From positions 6,510,001 through 6,574,000 of the forward strand of contig CM056874.1 in the NCBI GenBank assembly GCA_029876055.1: a DNA stretch of 64,000 nt, given 5' to 3'. The notes under the pieces are model-generated. The model worked only from the letters and a program-made list of their open reading frames with translations. It did not search any database and had not been told where the DNA came from. Each line of letters starts with the position of its first letter. Within the stretch, counting starts at the first letter, position 1. Shown in pieces: positions 1 through 11,872 of the stretch. A program made the translations under genes and the position numbers. Source of the stretch: Madurella fahalii. Taxonomy: Eukaryota > Ascomycota > Sordariomycetes > Sordariales.

Positions 1-2009
1 ACTACAAAGATATTTGGACATCCGCTCTCAAGGTCCTCGACGACGTCAAGGCCACTGTCCGGAACGCAGCGCTCCACCTTTGCATCGCGCTCTCCACGAC
101 CCTAGTCCGCCAGCTCGAAGAATCCGGCTCAACCGCTACGGCCAAAGCCATGATGAACGAAGCTCTCCCCTTCCTACTCTCCGAGAAGGGCATAGAAAGC
201 GGCGTCGAAGACGTCAAGCTGTTCTCCACCATCACAGTCATGAAGATCGCCAAATCCGGCGGCGACTCCCTCAAGCCTTACATCCCCACCATGGTACCCC
301 ATCTCCTCGGCCTCCTCAGCACCATCGAGCCCGAAGCTATCAACTACCACTATCAGCGTGCTGGCGAAGACAACCGCGAGAAGATTGACAAACTCCGCAG
401 CACGATGGTCTCGCAGAGCCCCATCGCCGAAGCAATCGAGAACTGCCTTCGGAGCGTCGACCGGTCCGTCATGAAGGACCTCGCCCCCAAGCTCCAAGAA
501 TCTATCAAATCCGCCCTGGGCATGCCCACCAAAATCGGCTGCGCCCGCGTCCTCTCCACCCTCGCGCTTCGCCACGCCGCCGACTTCGCCCCGTACTCGG
601 CGGCCTTCCTCTCCCTGATGGAGAAACACGCGCTCGACCGCAACAACGAAGCCAGCCTCGCCTACGCGCGCGCCGCCGCCTACCTGGTCCGGATCGTCCC
701 CGCCGACGGTGACGCAAAGGTCCGGTTCGCCGACCGCTTCGTGGCCCTGTACCTCGCCTCCGAGGACGAAGTCCGGCGCCAGAAGGTCGCCGATGTCGCC
801 CTGGCCCTGAGCAAGCTCTCGCCGGACCACTTTGGCGCGCTCAAGACGCAGCTGCTGCCCTTCGCCTTCCTCGCCAAGCACGACGCGGACGACTACGTCC
901 GCCGCGCGCTGCGCGAGGTCTGGGACAAGCACGCCGGGAGCACCCACCTGACGGCCGTGCGCTATCTCGCCGAGATCGTGCGGCTCGCCGAGCGCTGCCT
1001 CGCCACGCCCCAGTGGGCCCTCAAGCACGCCGCCGCGCTCGCCGTGGCCGCGGCCGTCAGCGGGGTCGTGGGCGCGCGGGAGGCGTCCGGGGTCGTCGAC
1101 GAGGCGAATCTGCGGCTGGTCTGGGGCGTGTACGACAAGGCCCTGGCGCTCAAGACCTTCGAGGGGAAGGAGGCCATGTTGGAGGTGCTGCCTGGGTTTG
1201 TGAGGGCGAGTCGGGGGCTGTGGGAGGGGGATCAGCGGTTCGCGGAGCAGCTGAGGAAGGTTGCCATCCGGGAGGCCAAGAGGAACAATGAGGCCTACCG
1301 GCCGCACGCGTTTCGGTGTCTGTGGCGGGTCGCGAAGGAGAGGGAGGACCTGGACTTGCTGGGGGAGATTGCTGAGATTGTGGACCCGTACTTGGGCGGT
1401 GGGGACGGCGAGGAGGATAAGGATGCCATGGATGTTGATCGGCCTACCGGAGGTCAAGGGAGAGGTGCCGGGTTGGATCTCAAGAGCAAGACGATTTGGG
1501 CGGCGATGGAGGCGGTGGCGAGAGGGTATAATCGGGTGAAGATGAGGCAGAACCCGGTGGCGGTGCTGAGGGAGGTTGCGATGCTGCTTGAGTCGGCTGC
1601 CGGGGGTAAGACGCTGAATACCGAGTCGCCATACATTGCAGGCGCGGAGCTCGCGACTATCAGGCGGGCATATTGGTACGACTGCGTGCGGGAGGTCTTG
1701 GATGATGCAGTTGGTGAGACAACCGGTCACAGCGGTGGGGCGGGCGTCTCGGGCGGCGGGCGAGAGGTTGTTAGGTGGTTTGTTCGTACCTTGGACCTGG
1801 ACGCGGGAGACGCTGGCACGGAAGACCAGCGTCTTGCGAGAACCAAGGCGGTCAAGGCGGCAATACGGCTGGGGAGAACGCACGCTGCTCTTGGGACAGA
1901 CGATGAGTGGAGGACGGAGATGAAGAGCGCTCTTGAGGCAGCTCTGGAGAGGGAGAGGTCGTTGGATGTGCAAAAGGCTTGGAGAGAGAGCCTGGCGCTG
2001 CTCGAATAG
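1..2009 (+). CDS. ecm29: Proteasome adaptor/stabiliser ECM29, C-terminal part (5' end outside window)
   Basis: The frame is open from base 3 at the window edge to the stop at 2007-2009, so at least 668 residues of a longer protein are present. It is an alpha-helical HEAT-type solenoid with regular helix pairs, and it matches the C-terminal third of Ecm29 in order and spacing: a segment on the integrity of a three-digit residue block near KIGCARVLSTLALRH, a conserved ATPQWALKHAAALAVAAA stretch, then an EGKEAMLEVLPGFV region. Ecm29 tethers the 20S core to the 19S regulatory particle and acts in proteasome quality control in cytosol and nucleus. An acidic, probably disordered loop (GGGDGEEDKDAMDVD, near 1396-1440) interrupts the repeats. 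No intron is needed in this part. The identification rests on remembered family similarity; the stop and frame are seen directly. Confidence 0.82.
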   Translation, partial: YKDIWTSALKVLDDVKATVRNAALHLCIALSTTLVRQLEESGSTATAKAMMNEALPFLLSEKGIESGVEDVKLFSTITVMKIAKSGGDSLKPYIPTMVPHLLGLLSTIEPEAINYHYQRAGEDNREKIDKLRSTMVSQSPIAEAIENCLRSVDRSVMKDLAPKLQESIKSALGMPTKIGCARVLSTLALRHAADFAPYSAAFLSLMEKHALDRNNEASLAYARAAAYLVRIVPADGDAKVRFADRFVALYLASEDEVRRQKVADVALALSKLSPDHFGALKTQLLPFAFLAKHDADDYVRRALREVWDKHAGSTHLTAVRYLAEIVRLAERCLATPQWALKHAAALAVAAAVSGVVGAREASGVVDEANLRLVWGVYDKALALKTFEGKEAMLEVLPGFVRASRGLWEGDQRFAEQLRKVAIREAKRNNEAYRPHAFRCLWRVAKEREDLDLLGEIAEIVDPYLGGGDGEEDKDAMDVDRPTGGQGRGAGLDLKSKTIWAAMEAVARGYNRVKMRQNPVAVLREVAMLLESAAGGKTLNTESPYIAGAELATIRRAYWYDCVREVLDDAVGETTGHSGGAGVSGGGREVVRWFVRTLDLDAGDAGTEDQRLARTKAVKAAIRLGRTHAALGTDDEWRTEMKSALEAALERERSLDVQKAWRESLALLE

Positions 2010-2807
2010 TTTCCTAGAAGGTGCGAATTAGAATATACAAAGAATTATGTGGGAGGATGGAGTCTGTTTCCTATGTCAAACGTATCTGATCCTCGATCTA
2101 TAGGTGCGGCTGGGAATCGGTTGGCTGCGCGGATGCTCGAGACCCGCACTAGGAACGCAATGGGGCAATGAGTGGGTTTCCCGGTGATCAAGCCCTTTGG
2201 TTTGTGTCTGATGTGATGTCCCACCTCTTTTATTGTTCAGATTTCCTCTTTGGCGGTTTGTCGATGTATCTCTCCTACCTTTTCACCCCTGAACCAGGAG
2301 TGGATCTGACCCTAACCCTGAGGTGACATCAAAGAATGGATCGGTGGGTGGATGATCCGGCGTCGGGTCGTTGTTGCGTCACAAATGGCCGCCTTGCGCT
2401 TTGGAACTTGCGCCAGTCTCAACTTCAAGTCGCAACCGATGTTTCCAGAGCCCGATTTATTTTCCACAACCTTCTATATTACTCTCTACGTGCTGACGTA
2501 CGGGAACTGGTCATTGTCCTCTACGTCCCACCACAAGTCGGGCATCCTTCCCACGGCTGCAATCGCGCGGGGCCTGATCCCGGCCCACCGGGCGTTTTAG
2601 AGCCTTATCACCCTGTTCCACTTCGCCCAACAGCAGATCGCCGATCAAGCAACAAAACTCACCCTTTCCAGTGTCGACGGCCACTGTTTCCCATCATAAC
2701 TTACGGAGCAATCTTACGGCTACATCGCGTAGGGCTTCGCCCTTCCGCTTCAGAGAGCGAAATATCCTGCTTGCTCGGAACAGTCCTCGACCCCACGTAC
2801 CGTTAAG
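2010..2807. other. Intergenic: ECM29 3' region and UBX gene promoter/leader
   Basis: About 800 bases between two co-directional genes. Open frames at 2336-2806 and 2352-2600 have no recognisable domain and run into the leader of the downstream gene, so they are treated as chance. No RNA gene or repeat was seen. Confidence 0.5.
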
Positions 2808-4525
2808 ATGGCCGACGCCGATGCTGTCGAAAGCTTCATGGGCATAACCGGAGCCAACCAGACGGCTGCCGAACGCATGCTGGAACTGTGTGGTTCAGAC
2901 CTCGCCCAGGCGGTCCAACTTTGGTATACGGACGAAGACCTGCAACGCTCATTAACAAATGCCGGTTCCTCGACAGCAGCCGTCGGTACCAGCGCATCTG
3001 CCAGCAGGTCGAGTCGACCGAACCGTCCACAAGTCGGCCGGGAAGATGCACAGGGCGTTATCCACATAGACTCGGATGACGATGTGCCGATGACCGAGGA
3101 CGAATCCATTGGACAGTTCGAAGATGCCGACGATGCTTCCGAAGCCGCGAATGTCGCTCGGGCAGCTCAGGAGGAGGAAGATGCTGCCATGGCGAAGAGG
3201 TTGCAGGAAGAACTATACTCCGGCCAGCCTGCCGATGAGGGTGGCATACGTGCGCCTATGGCCCGCACAACCGAAACCTTGGTCGAGCCTGCCTACGGCG
3301 CTGCGGACGACGGAGATCACGTTGCCATGTTGAACTACCTTCGTCGGTCACGGCAGCCACGAGGCGAGTTTATGATTTGTCTTGAGCTTCTCTTGACGAT
3401 ATTGCTAACCCAGCCCTCTCTACAGGTCCGGCGAACAACCCCTTTGCTCAGTCCGTGTGGGACGATAATGCCGGTCCAGCACGCCCTGCAGTCCGAAGCG
3501 GGCCTCAACCTAGCCGTACGTCGCGCCTTGCAGAGCTGTTCCGCCCCCCTTACGACCTCATTTCACATCTACCGTGGGATGAGGCTCGCGAAGAGGGCAA
3601 GGAGGCGAAGAAGTGGATCATAGTAAACCTGCAGGACATGTCCGACTTCAACTGCCAAGCGCTTAACCGAGATCTCTGGAAGGATGAAGCCATCAAGGCG
3701 TTGATTCAAGAGAACTTCATCTTTCTTCAGTACGAGAAGAACGACGTGGCGGCGGAGCAGTACATCACGTTCTACTTCCCCAACGAAGCCCACCAGAACC
3801 CTAACAACTATCCGCATGTGTCAATCATCGATCCGCGCACTGGCGAGCAGGTCAAGGTCTGGAGTGGGATTCCGTTTCCGACGGCACTGGAATTCCACGC
3901 ACAACTCGCCGAATTCCTCGACCGGTACAGCCTCGCAGCACATAGCAAGAACCCCGTATCAAAGGCGAAGCGGCCCGAGCGCGTGGTTGATGTGGATCGC
4001 ATGACGGAAGAGGAGATGCTCGAGATGGCGTTGCAGAACAGCCTGGACACGAATGGCGGCTTGAGCCGGCCAAATGTCCATGACCCCGACGCGCTTACCA
4101 AGTCGACTGGGGATTTGACGGCAGGAAAAGGCAAACAAAAGGCAGATGTGGAGGAACCTGCTGCCGCTGCTGCAGCTGCCACCCCTGCGCAAGCGTCGGC
4201 ATTTGCCAGAATTCCCTCGGATAGGCCACACACCGAACCACCGGCTGACCCGAAGACCACGACCAGACTGCAAGTTAGGAATCCCCCTGGACGGATCATC
4301 CGCCGGTTCCGCCTGGACGATCCCGTCTCCCGTATCTACGAATGGCTCAAGGCCGAGCCGTTACCTGGTAAGGAGGGGGTAGAATTTGAGCTCAAGTCGA
4401 TGCCCCAAGGCAATGACCTGATTGAGCATCTCGGCGAGACAATACAGGAGGCTGGTCTCGCCAACGGAACTGTCATGCTTGAGTTTATCGAGGGGGAGGA
4501 GGAGGAGGGTGGCGCTTCTCAATGA
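2808..4525 (+). CDS. UBA-UAS-UBX domain protein (Ubx5/UBXD7 type p97/Cdc48 adaptor)
   Basis: Two exons, 2808-3363 and 3426-4525, give 551 residues. Domains in order are: a UBA-like domain at about 1-42 (starts MADADAVESFMGITGANQTA), an acidic linker, a thioredoxin-like UAS domain at about 220-345 (ELFRPPYDLIS to FLDRYS), a ubiquitin-interacting motif near 378-392 (EEEMLEMALQNSLDT), an alanine-rich linker, and a C-terminal UBX domain from about 464 (TTRLQVRNPPGRIIRRF). This is the architecture of Ubx5/UBXD7, which links ubiquitylated substrates and cullin ligases to Cdc48/p97. The intron must be spliced to join the frames. The only donor that keeps frame with acceptor CTACAG is GAG|GCGAGT, a GC-AG intron of 62 bases with branch site GCTAAC. 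Reading through the intron instead gives a 271-residue form lacking UAS and UBX. Confidence 0.88.
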
Positions 4526-6532
4526 TGGTGTGCAATCTCGCGCCATAATACCCGTGAACACGGCGGATGTTGTCTCCTCGGTTGCACATATGGCATGGCA
4601 TGGGACAATTAGAAAGGGCGTCGTTGGCGTTGGCTTTTGCTTTGACGATGATGCAAATGAACTTCTCTTTGCTGTGTTTGCTTTCGGACGGGCCATGTCT
4701 TCTCGGCGGAAATGGCGATCTATGCACGCGGTCATCGGGGTGGCGTGGACCATGTCCTAGCATTCGGGGACAAGGCACACTGCATTTACATTTACACGGA
4801 GCACCAGTCTCGGTTCCCTGGCTGGAAACAGACTATAGAGCCCAATAGCCGAAACGTCTTGCATTTCGTTATTTTATTCGTCATGAAAAGATGCCATGCA
4901 AGTAATGACTCGAGTGGTCCCGTTCGGCCAGGCTGAACGGGTGGGAAGATCGACTGCGTGGTTGCGGCCGTGATGTGGTATTATTGTATTTTAAAGATCT
5001 TGAGCTGATACCCAATCAAACCGGCTTCCCCGCAGTCTCACCAAACACACCGCAGCGCAAATCCGGAACATTAAACTCGGTAACCAACCAGATCCATAGA
5101 AACAAACCTAGAATAAATGTTATTAATACCAGGCTAGCAAGAGGAGAAACAAAGTTCGTTCGAGAGAAGGCAAGAGCAAGTGTCTGGGTCTGTCCAAAAT
5201 GAGTTGCAGCTGAAGCTCGATTGGCGGAGCTGCAGTTACACTGCATTTTGTTCAAGACAGTGGGAATTCAAAAGCGGGAAGTCAACACCGAACAGCGTAG
5301 ATTGGAAATTGTCCGCCATTGTCCCCAGCCCGTCCGCGCTGCTGATGGTGCTGTTATTTTTGGTCCTAACTATTGGATGAAACCAATTATGTAAACAAAA
5401 TAAAATAAATGTTACCGCCCTTCAAAGCAGGATTTGGTTGCGTTAGAAAACTGAGGGCAGGACCTGGTACAATATCGAAAGGAAACAAGAGCTCTGGTAG
5501 ATACCGATTTATTATCTTCTGCATATCAACTTGCTTGGGGGACACTTTGACTCGGGGTGATTCATGTAGCAGCCGCCATCGATGCGTGGTGCGCATCTGC
5601 GTTCGACGGCGAACCAGTATACAGTCCACCTCGCCTTTGGACTGAAACAAGAGACATCGTCTCGGCGCTTCTTCTGATTCGTGGTGTTTGCACTGGAGAT
5701 TCCCGCGTCCTCGTGGAGGGTGACAGCGAGGCGGTTGCCCTAAAAGTGGGCTTTACCCCTGACAGCCAGCTGGGACGAGCGGGGAGCGGGGCCCGGGGCC
5801 CATGCCGGGGTGCAGTAAACAAAAGCGCCCTGGGCCGCCGTTGTTTTCCTCAACCCCACACAGCTCCCAGGCAGCCTTGACTAGCAACCAAGCACAACTC
5901 GACCTGGTGACGCAGGTGCAGCACAGAAGACACTTCCCTTGTGTTTTTGCCGGCGCCCGCTGCACCAACACAGCGACACCCACTGAACCGAACATCACCT
6001 CAGAAGCCCCTCAATCCGCCTTCCCATCCACAGCTGTCCTGTCCTGTCCTGGTCGCTCGACCATCAATCACAGATCGCACAGAGAGGTACAGCAGCACAT
6101 GCACATGCACGCCACTTACACCCTCACGCCCTATCGCTCTTCCTGCCAGGGCAATCGCAGATCCTCCGCTTGACGAATCGCTAAGCTCACCAGCTGCCAC
6201 TCTGCAAGTACGCAGTATCACTTCCCCTCCCTTGCTTCTTTGCCAACCACGCCGGTTCCATCCTGCCGACCTGGCAACCGGACTGCAGCTAGTGCTCTTC
6301 CCCGTCGCACCGGCTAAATCGACCAATCCCCCGCGGTTTCCTAGAGCTCGGCGCACGTCTTCGATCCCGTTGCTCTGTACAAGACCAACGCCCCGCTGTC
6401 TTCCCCGGATCCTCGCAAAGAGTTTTAGACAGTGGAGAAGCCACTGGAGCACATGAATTGCTCGTCTGTTGTCGGCAGCGACCACGTTTCTTGACACCGT
6501 CCCGGCCAAGGAAGGGATAAGAGCGCAGCATC
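4526..6532. other. Intergenic: UBX 3' region and kinase 5' region
   Basis: About 2 kb with no supported gene. The last 700 bases or so are pyrimidine-rich (many CCTC/CTTCC runs), as in long fungal leaders. Open frames at 5802-6173 and 5941-6456 lie here and could be upstream ORFs if the kinase leader is long, but they show no domain. The antisense ORF 6289-6891 overlaps the kinase start and is a shadow. Confidence 0.45.
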
Positions 6533-8875
6533 ATGGCGGACCGCGAGAACCGTGAATACGACGACGCCGAGGGGTCGCTCGACCCGGGGCTGCTATATAC
6601 CAAAGAATACTGCATCGGTTCGTTCTTTGAGTGGCCCAACGCCCTCCACGCCGTGGAAGGACTCGCAACTGATGAGCAGCACAGGTGGTGGCAGCTTTGG
6701 CAAGGTCTACAAAGGGTATATATCCCCACACGCTTTCGGGCCAAATCCTGACCTCGCTCCCGTCGCTGAATACCAATTTGCTGATATCCAGTTAGCGTGG
6801 ACAAGCGCACTGGCCAGGCGGTTGCCATCAAGGTTATTGACATTGAGAGCGCCGAGGACGAAGTGGAGGACATCATCCAGGAGATTGCCATCCTCTCCGA
6901 GCTCCAGTCGCCCTACGTTACCAAGTACTACGGCTCCTACGCCAAGGGTGCGGAGCTCTGGATCGTCATGGAGTTTTGCTCCGGCGGCAGCTGTGCCGAC
7001 CTGATGAAGCCCGGGCTGATTGGTGAGGACTACATTGCCATCATCGTCCGAGAACTGTTGCTTGGCTTGGACTACTTGCACTCGGACAAGAAGCTGCATC
7101 GGGATGTCAAAGGTACGGAGGGGGACCCCGCGGCATGATGGACTCCCATTGACCGTTGCTGACCTTGAATAGCGGCCAACGTCCTCCTCGCCGCCAACGG
7201 CCAGGTGAAGCTAGCCGACTTTGGCGTCTCTGGCCAGCTATCGGCGACCATGACCAAGAAGAACACCTTCGTTGGCACCCCGTTTTGGATGGCGCCTGAA
7301 GTGATCAAGCAGAGCGGCTATGATCACAAGGCAGACATCTGGTCTCTGGGAATAACGGCACTGGAGCTTGCCAACGGCGAGCCTCCATACGCCGACATTC
7401 ACCCCATGAAGGTGCTCTTCTTGATCCCCAAGAACGCGCCTCCACGGCTCGACGGCAACTTTACCAAAGCCTTCAAGGAGTTTATCGAGCTGTGTCTACA
7501 GCGCGACCCCAAGGATCGGCCGTCGGCAAGAGAGCTGCTCAAGCACCCTTTCATCAGGAGGGCGAAGAAGACGAGCTGCCTGACCGAACTGATTGAGCGG
7601 TACAACCGGTGGGCCGTCAACCACAAGCAGGACGATGAGGAGAACTACGAAGGGGATGACACGGACCAGTCCGAGAACCAGAACCCTGTCGATGAGGACA
7701 TGTGGGATTTCGGAACCGTACGTCTGGTTGGGGACCGCGGCAACGTCGTCCACAGGCCAGGCTTGCTGAACCCAATGGGCGAATCGGCGACCAACGCCAG
7801 GTCGGCCAGGACATTAGAGAGTTCGGACGACTACGGCGAGAGGAGACGCGAGGCCAGCCCGACGAAATACGCTACAGATACCAGGGATACACTCAAGCCG
7901 GTGACTGGGGGCACATCTAGGCAAATGTCGCCCCAAAGGAAACCAGTGCCGGCGCCAGCCGTCGCCGCTCCTTCGCCGAGCAGAGTCCCCTTGCCAAGCT
8001 CGCCGCAAAAACAGGTCCCAGAACCCGAAACGCCTCGGGCGTCTCTCATGTCAAAACCCATGCCGCCTGTTCCTCAAGGCGGCTCGCCGGATTATGATCG
8101 CGTCCTCCAGGAGCAGCTGCAACGAGAGATGGGTGTGATGAATCTCGGCTCAGCCATTCAGCGCAGCAGCCGGGGGCAACCTAATCTTTTCCAAAATCAG
8201 CACCCCCCATTGCAGTCAAAATCATCCTCGTCAACATTAGCCTCGATGAAAATCCCAGAGATCCCGCCCTTCCGAGGACCCGCCCAACAGCAACCATCGC
8301 CGTTGCAACGGGCCACAACCCAGCTGCAACCGCCGCCAGGATTTTCTCAGCCATCATACCTGCAGCACCAACAACACAAGCCGTCCTATTCCTCTCAAAA
8401 CATCCAACCCCTCATCTCCAAAGAACTTCCCCGCCAATCGAGCGGTAGCGGCCCCGACTCCTCCTCCTCTTCGTCAAATCCCCTCTCCTTTCCCACCCCA
8501 GCGCCCGCCAACCCGAACGGGGACCTCGACGCCCTCAACGACGTCATCTTCCCGGCCCTGGAGGAGGCGCTGAAGCGCAGGCAGATCAACCTGCAACAGC
8601 TCTACCGCCCGGAGAAGCCGAGCATGTCCTCGATGGCGCAACAACCACCGCCGCCGCCGCCCGTCACGCCGAAGCAGCAGCGCGCCGAGGCGGCGCACGA
8701 GAAGATCCGCAAGCTGGTGTACAAGCTGGCGCACGTGTGCAAGGAGATCGACCACTTTGACAAGGCGGAGCCGGTGGGGATGGGGAAGGATGTGGGGACC
8801 TTCCTGGAAGGCTTGTTGGAGGAGATTTTGGTGCGGGTTGAGCCGCTTGATGAAGAGGAAGGCCAGGGGGTTTGA
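6533..8875 (+). CDS. Germinal-centre (Ste20-like) serine/threonine kinase
   Basis: Four exons, 6533-6617, 6685-6715, 6796-7112 and 7173-8875, give 711 residues. Exon 2 is only 31 bases and carries the glycine-rich loop. Kinase motifs are complete: loop G29-G34 (IGGGSFGKVYKG), catalytic lysine K51 (VAIK), HRD 140-142, DFG 160-162, and a GCK-type activation segment TFVGTPFWMAPEV. The N-terminal kinase plus long tail places it among GCKs related to yeast Kic1/Sps1, fission yeast Nak1/Sid1 and animal MST3/4. In fungi these act upstream of NDR kinases in the MOR/SIN pathways controlling polarity and septation. The tail (about 300-590) is Pro/Ser/Gln-rich and disordered. A conserved-looking helical block follows (DLDALNDVIFPALEEALKRR; EKIRKLVYKLAHVCKEIDHF), probably a partner-binding module. 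Which fungal GCK (MST-1, POD-6 or SID-1 type) it is cannot be settled here. Confidence 0.9.
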
Positions 8876-9864
8876 GATTGGTCCTTCTATGCTGGGTGGG
8901 GATTGGCTGGGGGTGAGGATCTGTGCCCCGGAGGAGGGGATTTGTTAGACGAAGCGACGCTCTCAATGACGGATGGGATTTTGCATCGCATCACTGCTAC
9001 TGCGTGGCGCTTTGCTCTCTAGTATGGAGCGATCGGCTGGCTGTTGCTCGCTGGGGGTGTTGGTTGCCCCGGCGACGCCCGGCGGGCTTGGCGAAGATGC
9101 CGGCCGGCGGGAGCGTCGGCGGGTGGTTACGTGGACTCGTGCCGCCGCAACTACCCCGGGAAATGATTGGGTGCAGCACTGTCTCGATATTGGCCGCCGG
9201 CGATGGAGGCGTTGGGCGGTGTTTACTTGGACGACGTACTGTTGAGGCCAGCCACGGGAGCGACGAGTCAAGATACCCATGATTAGTAACGACGCAGGGT
9301 GTATCTCGGGCGGCGCGGGATCGGAAGGTTTTGGCGGCTTTCGGGTGTACTTATGGGAGAGAATTTATACTATTTTTTCTTTTGTTGTTGCTATTGCTCT
9401 TCGGGTCTTGGAGGGTGTGATGCAAGATCCTCCTGTTGTCGATGTCTTTAGAGTCATTTGCAGGATGGATTTGCCAAGTTGAATCCTTTTGCTGGAGGAG
9501 CAAGAAGGTGAGCATGCGGCGCGCGGATTCTCGTCGTCATTGCTGGTTATTTCAGTTGCACGTCCGTTGCTGTTGCTTAAGTTTGTGTAAGCAAAGGGAC
9601 AGACGGTAAGTCTTCTACTTGATATCGTGTGTGTTTGTTTGACACTCTAGCGTCGTTTAACATGGCTTATAGAATCGGCGGAATAGCATGGATGGCACAG
9701 CTTCGGTGTAGCCTACCATACATGAAGAGCACTTCACCGAGGTCGCCGGAAGACGCTTGATCTTAGACAGGATCGTTCCCATTATACAACATTCTCATGG
9801 CTGGTGATTTTTTTACTCTGACGCATATACTTGTTTTCCCAAGGTCCCTTTGCGCTCCCCCTCT
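8876..9864. other. Intergenic between convergent genes
   Basis: About 1 kb containing the 3' regions of the kinase (+) and of the 9865-10949 gene (-). Frames at 8923-9282 and 8973-9245 show no domain. No repeat or RNA gene was seen. Confidence 0.45.
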
Positions 9865-10949
9865 TCACAACCGATCCATCAGCTTCTGGGCAACATGATC
9901 AATGTTGACGCCCCATTTGGACGGGGTGCACTGCAGGTACAGCACGCCATCCTCGATGTCGGTCTCGCAGTACGAGTCGTACTTGAGCTTGTCGACGACG
10001 CGGAAGACGTACTCGTTGGTGCTGACGGCCTCGAGCAGGCCCTCGCGCACCATCTCGTCCTCGCCCACCTGTATGCTCTTCATCTGGTACGCCAGCGCCT
10101 CGAAGTAGCGCAGCGTCCACCCGCCCAGGTTGCCCTCCCAGTCGTCGCGCAGGTCCTTGTTGCCCGCCTTAGCCGCCGCGGCGAGCGCCGCGAAGCTGGC
10201 CTCGAAGTTGGGGTTCAGCGTGATCTGCTCCTCGGCCTTGCCCAGCATCTCGGCCATCTCCTTGCGCACCGCGCCGATCTTGGGGTCGTACTCGTTGCGG
10301 ATGTCGTTGCGCGCCGCGAAGGACAGCGGCGCGCCATTCGGCGCCGCGTTCAGCGCCCCCAGCAGCGTCGACTCGTCCAGGCAGTGGTGGATGTTTATGC
10401 CCAGCCCCGTCGCGCCGAACAGGATGCGCAGCCGGCCGTCCCGCACGTCGCACCCGCCCGTGCGGAAGCGCGGCGGGTCCGCGTCGTCGAACTCGAGCGT
10501 CAGCACGCGCGCGTGGCAGATGGCGTTGACCTCGTCAATGAAGTCGGCGTCGCCGTTCCTGCCCGAGACGTATTTGAGCTGGTATAGCGCGCCCTCGACG
10601 TAGCTGGGACCGGGTTTCTCGTGGTTAGCATGGTTCTACTTGCAGGACTTTGCGGGTCCCGGGGAAGCATCCTGTACTTCTTGATACAGCTCCCGAGAGA
10701 CTCCTTGGCGTAGCCGTCGTTGTGGTAGGGCCACACTGCCAGAGGGTTGATGTCAATCGTCCACTGGGTGCCCATGAGATCGGAGAGCTGCTTCTCCAGA
10801 TCGGCCTTGTTGTTCTCCCATTCGTCGCGGACTGTGCAGAGATGTCAGCCTGAAAGCTCAAGCGCTACGAAGGCGGTGTCGATGCGCTTACCGTCCTTGC
10901 GCACCGCAAGAGGGAGCTTCTCAACAGGGGGAAGACGGTTAACACCCAT
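9865..10949 (-). CDS. Unrecognised fungal protein, 316 residues
   Basis: Three exons on the minus strand, 10949-10892, 10831-10678 and 10603-9865, give 316 residues. The start (ATGGGTGTTAAC) is followed by an intron with donor GTAAGC and acceptor CACAG. The second intron has donor GTACAG, branch CTAAC and acceptor CCCAG, and this pair is the one that keeps frame. No signal peptide or membrane segment is evident. The sequence is globular, mixed alpha/beta, with conserved-looking stretches WTIDINPLAVWPYHNDGYAK, ARVLTLEFDDADPPRF and SYCETDIEDGVLYLQCTPSK. I do not recognise the family. A TATA-like element lies about 115 bases upstream of the start codon. It converges with the kinase gene and diverges from the 11873-13001 gene. 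Exon 2's end is the least certain point of the model. Confidence 0.72.
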
Positions 10950-11872
10950 GATGGCGGTTGGAAGTGGCGTGCGGTCGAGGGTTCGTGTGTAAAAGACTTG
11001 GAGATGCAAAGTGGTTGATGGTAGGACTTCTAACCATCATCTGCGGCCAACCATCTCCTCTTTATATCCCAGATGCCAAACATGCCCAGCTGTCCCTTGA
11101 CACCTAGCTTCGTGTTCTGAGACTCGAGTGTAGGGCTGAAGGGAACCCCTCCGTTAGGCACGATCAAGGGGCCATCCCGCGTCCTGCGGCCCAGCAGCAA
11201 TGCAGTCTGGTTGGTATTACTGTGTCACCATCGCACTGGTAGTCGCGACAGGAAAGATTAAGCGGATGCTGGGATCTGGAGCGAGTCACAGAAGGACCTT
11301 TCAGCCCATGGTCTATGCATCTGCCTTGGTGCCAAGAAGGGGTCCGAAAGCTGCTCACCGCTGCCATTGTGGAAATGAGATGGCCGTCCTCACGATCTTG
11401 TCTGGAGAGCGGGGTTGGGCTGGCTAGCGAACGATAGTGTGTCTGGGGAAATGGGTCGTCCCCCTTGCAGGCACAGTCCGGAACGCGTTACGCGCCTAGG
11501 GGAGGCCTCAGTGAATGAGACGGCGAGTCCATCACCAAAACGCAGAAAGTGAGACGGTAAATACCGTAGCCGTGGTACCCTAACTAACGGCAATGTGTTG
11601 TCTCCATTAGGATAGTTTTAGGTTGGGTCTTGCGGGATGCCTACTTCGCCAAGCCATACCCCCGCCTTCAGCTCTGCGCCGCACGATGTTTACTTGCGAC
11701 AGCTTCAGGGGTTCCCCAATCTCATTCTGCCAAGACGAGCTGCCTCACCAAACAGCTTAAAAAGGGCGGGACCGTAGCCCGTACACAAGCAATAGAGGAC
11801 GAAGTGAGCTTGCCGAGAACCAGATGGGTCAAGACTCGTTCAACCCGTAGAGAAGCGTACCACGTTAGAACC
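10950..11872. other. Divergent intergenic region
   Basis: About 920 bases between the heads of two divergent unknown genes. Apart from the TATA-like element near 11061, no feature could be supported; frames at 11200-11427 and 11630-11887 look random. Confidence 0.4.
11061..11066 (-). promoter_or_regulatory. TATA-like element upstream of the 9865-10949 gene
   Basis: TATAAA on the minus strand, about 112 bases before the start codon at 10949. This position suits a fungal TATA box with a short leader. Confidence 0.4.

Noticed and set aside
174..1973. 599-residue antisense frame over ECM29
   Set aside because: Mirror of a GC-rich coding sequence; Pro/Arg/Leu-rich with no domain.
5941..6456. 171-residue frame upstream of the kinase
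   Set aside because: Ser/Pro/Thr-rich reading of a pyrimidine-rich leader; no domain or splice link to the kinase.
9850..10587. 245-residue plus-strand frame
   Set aside because: Shadow of the minus-strand 316-residue gene, whose splice signals and composition are better.
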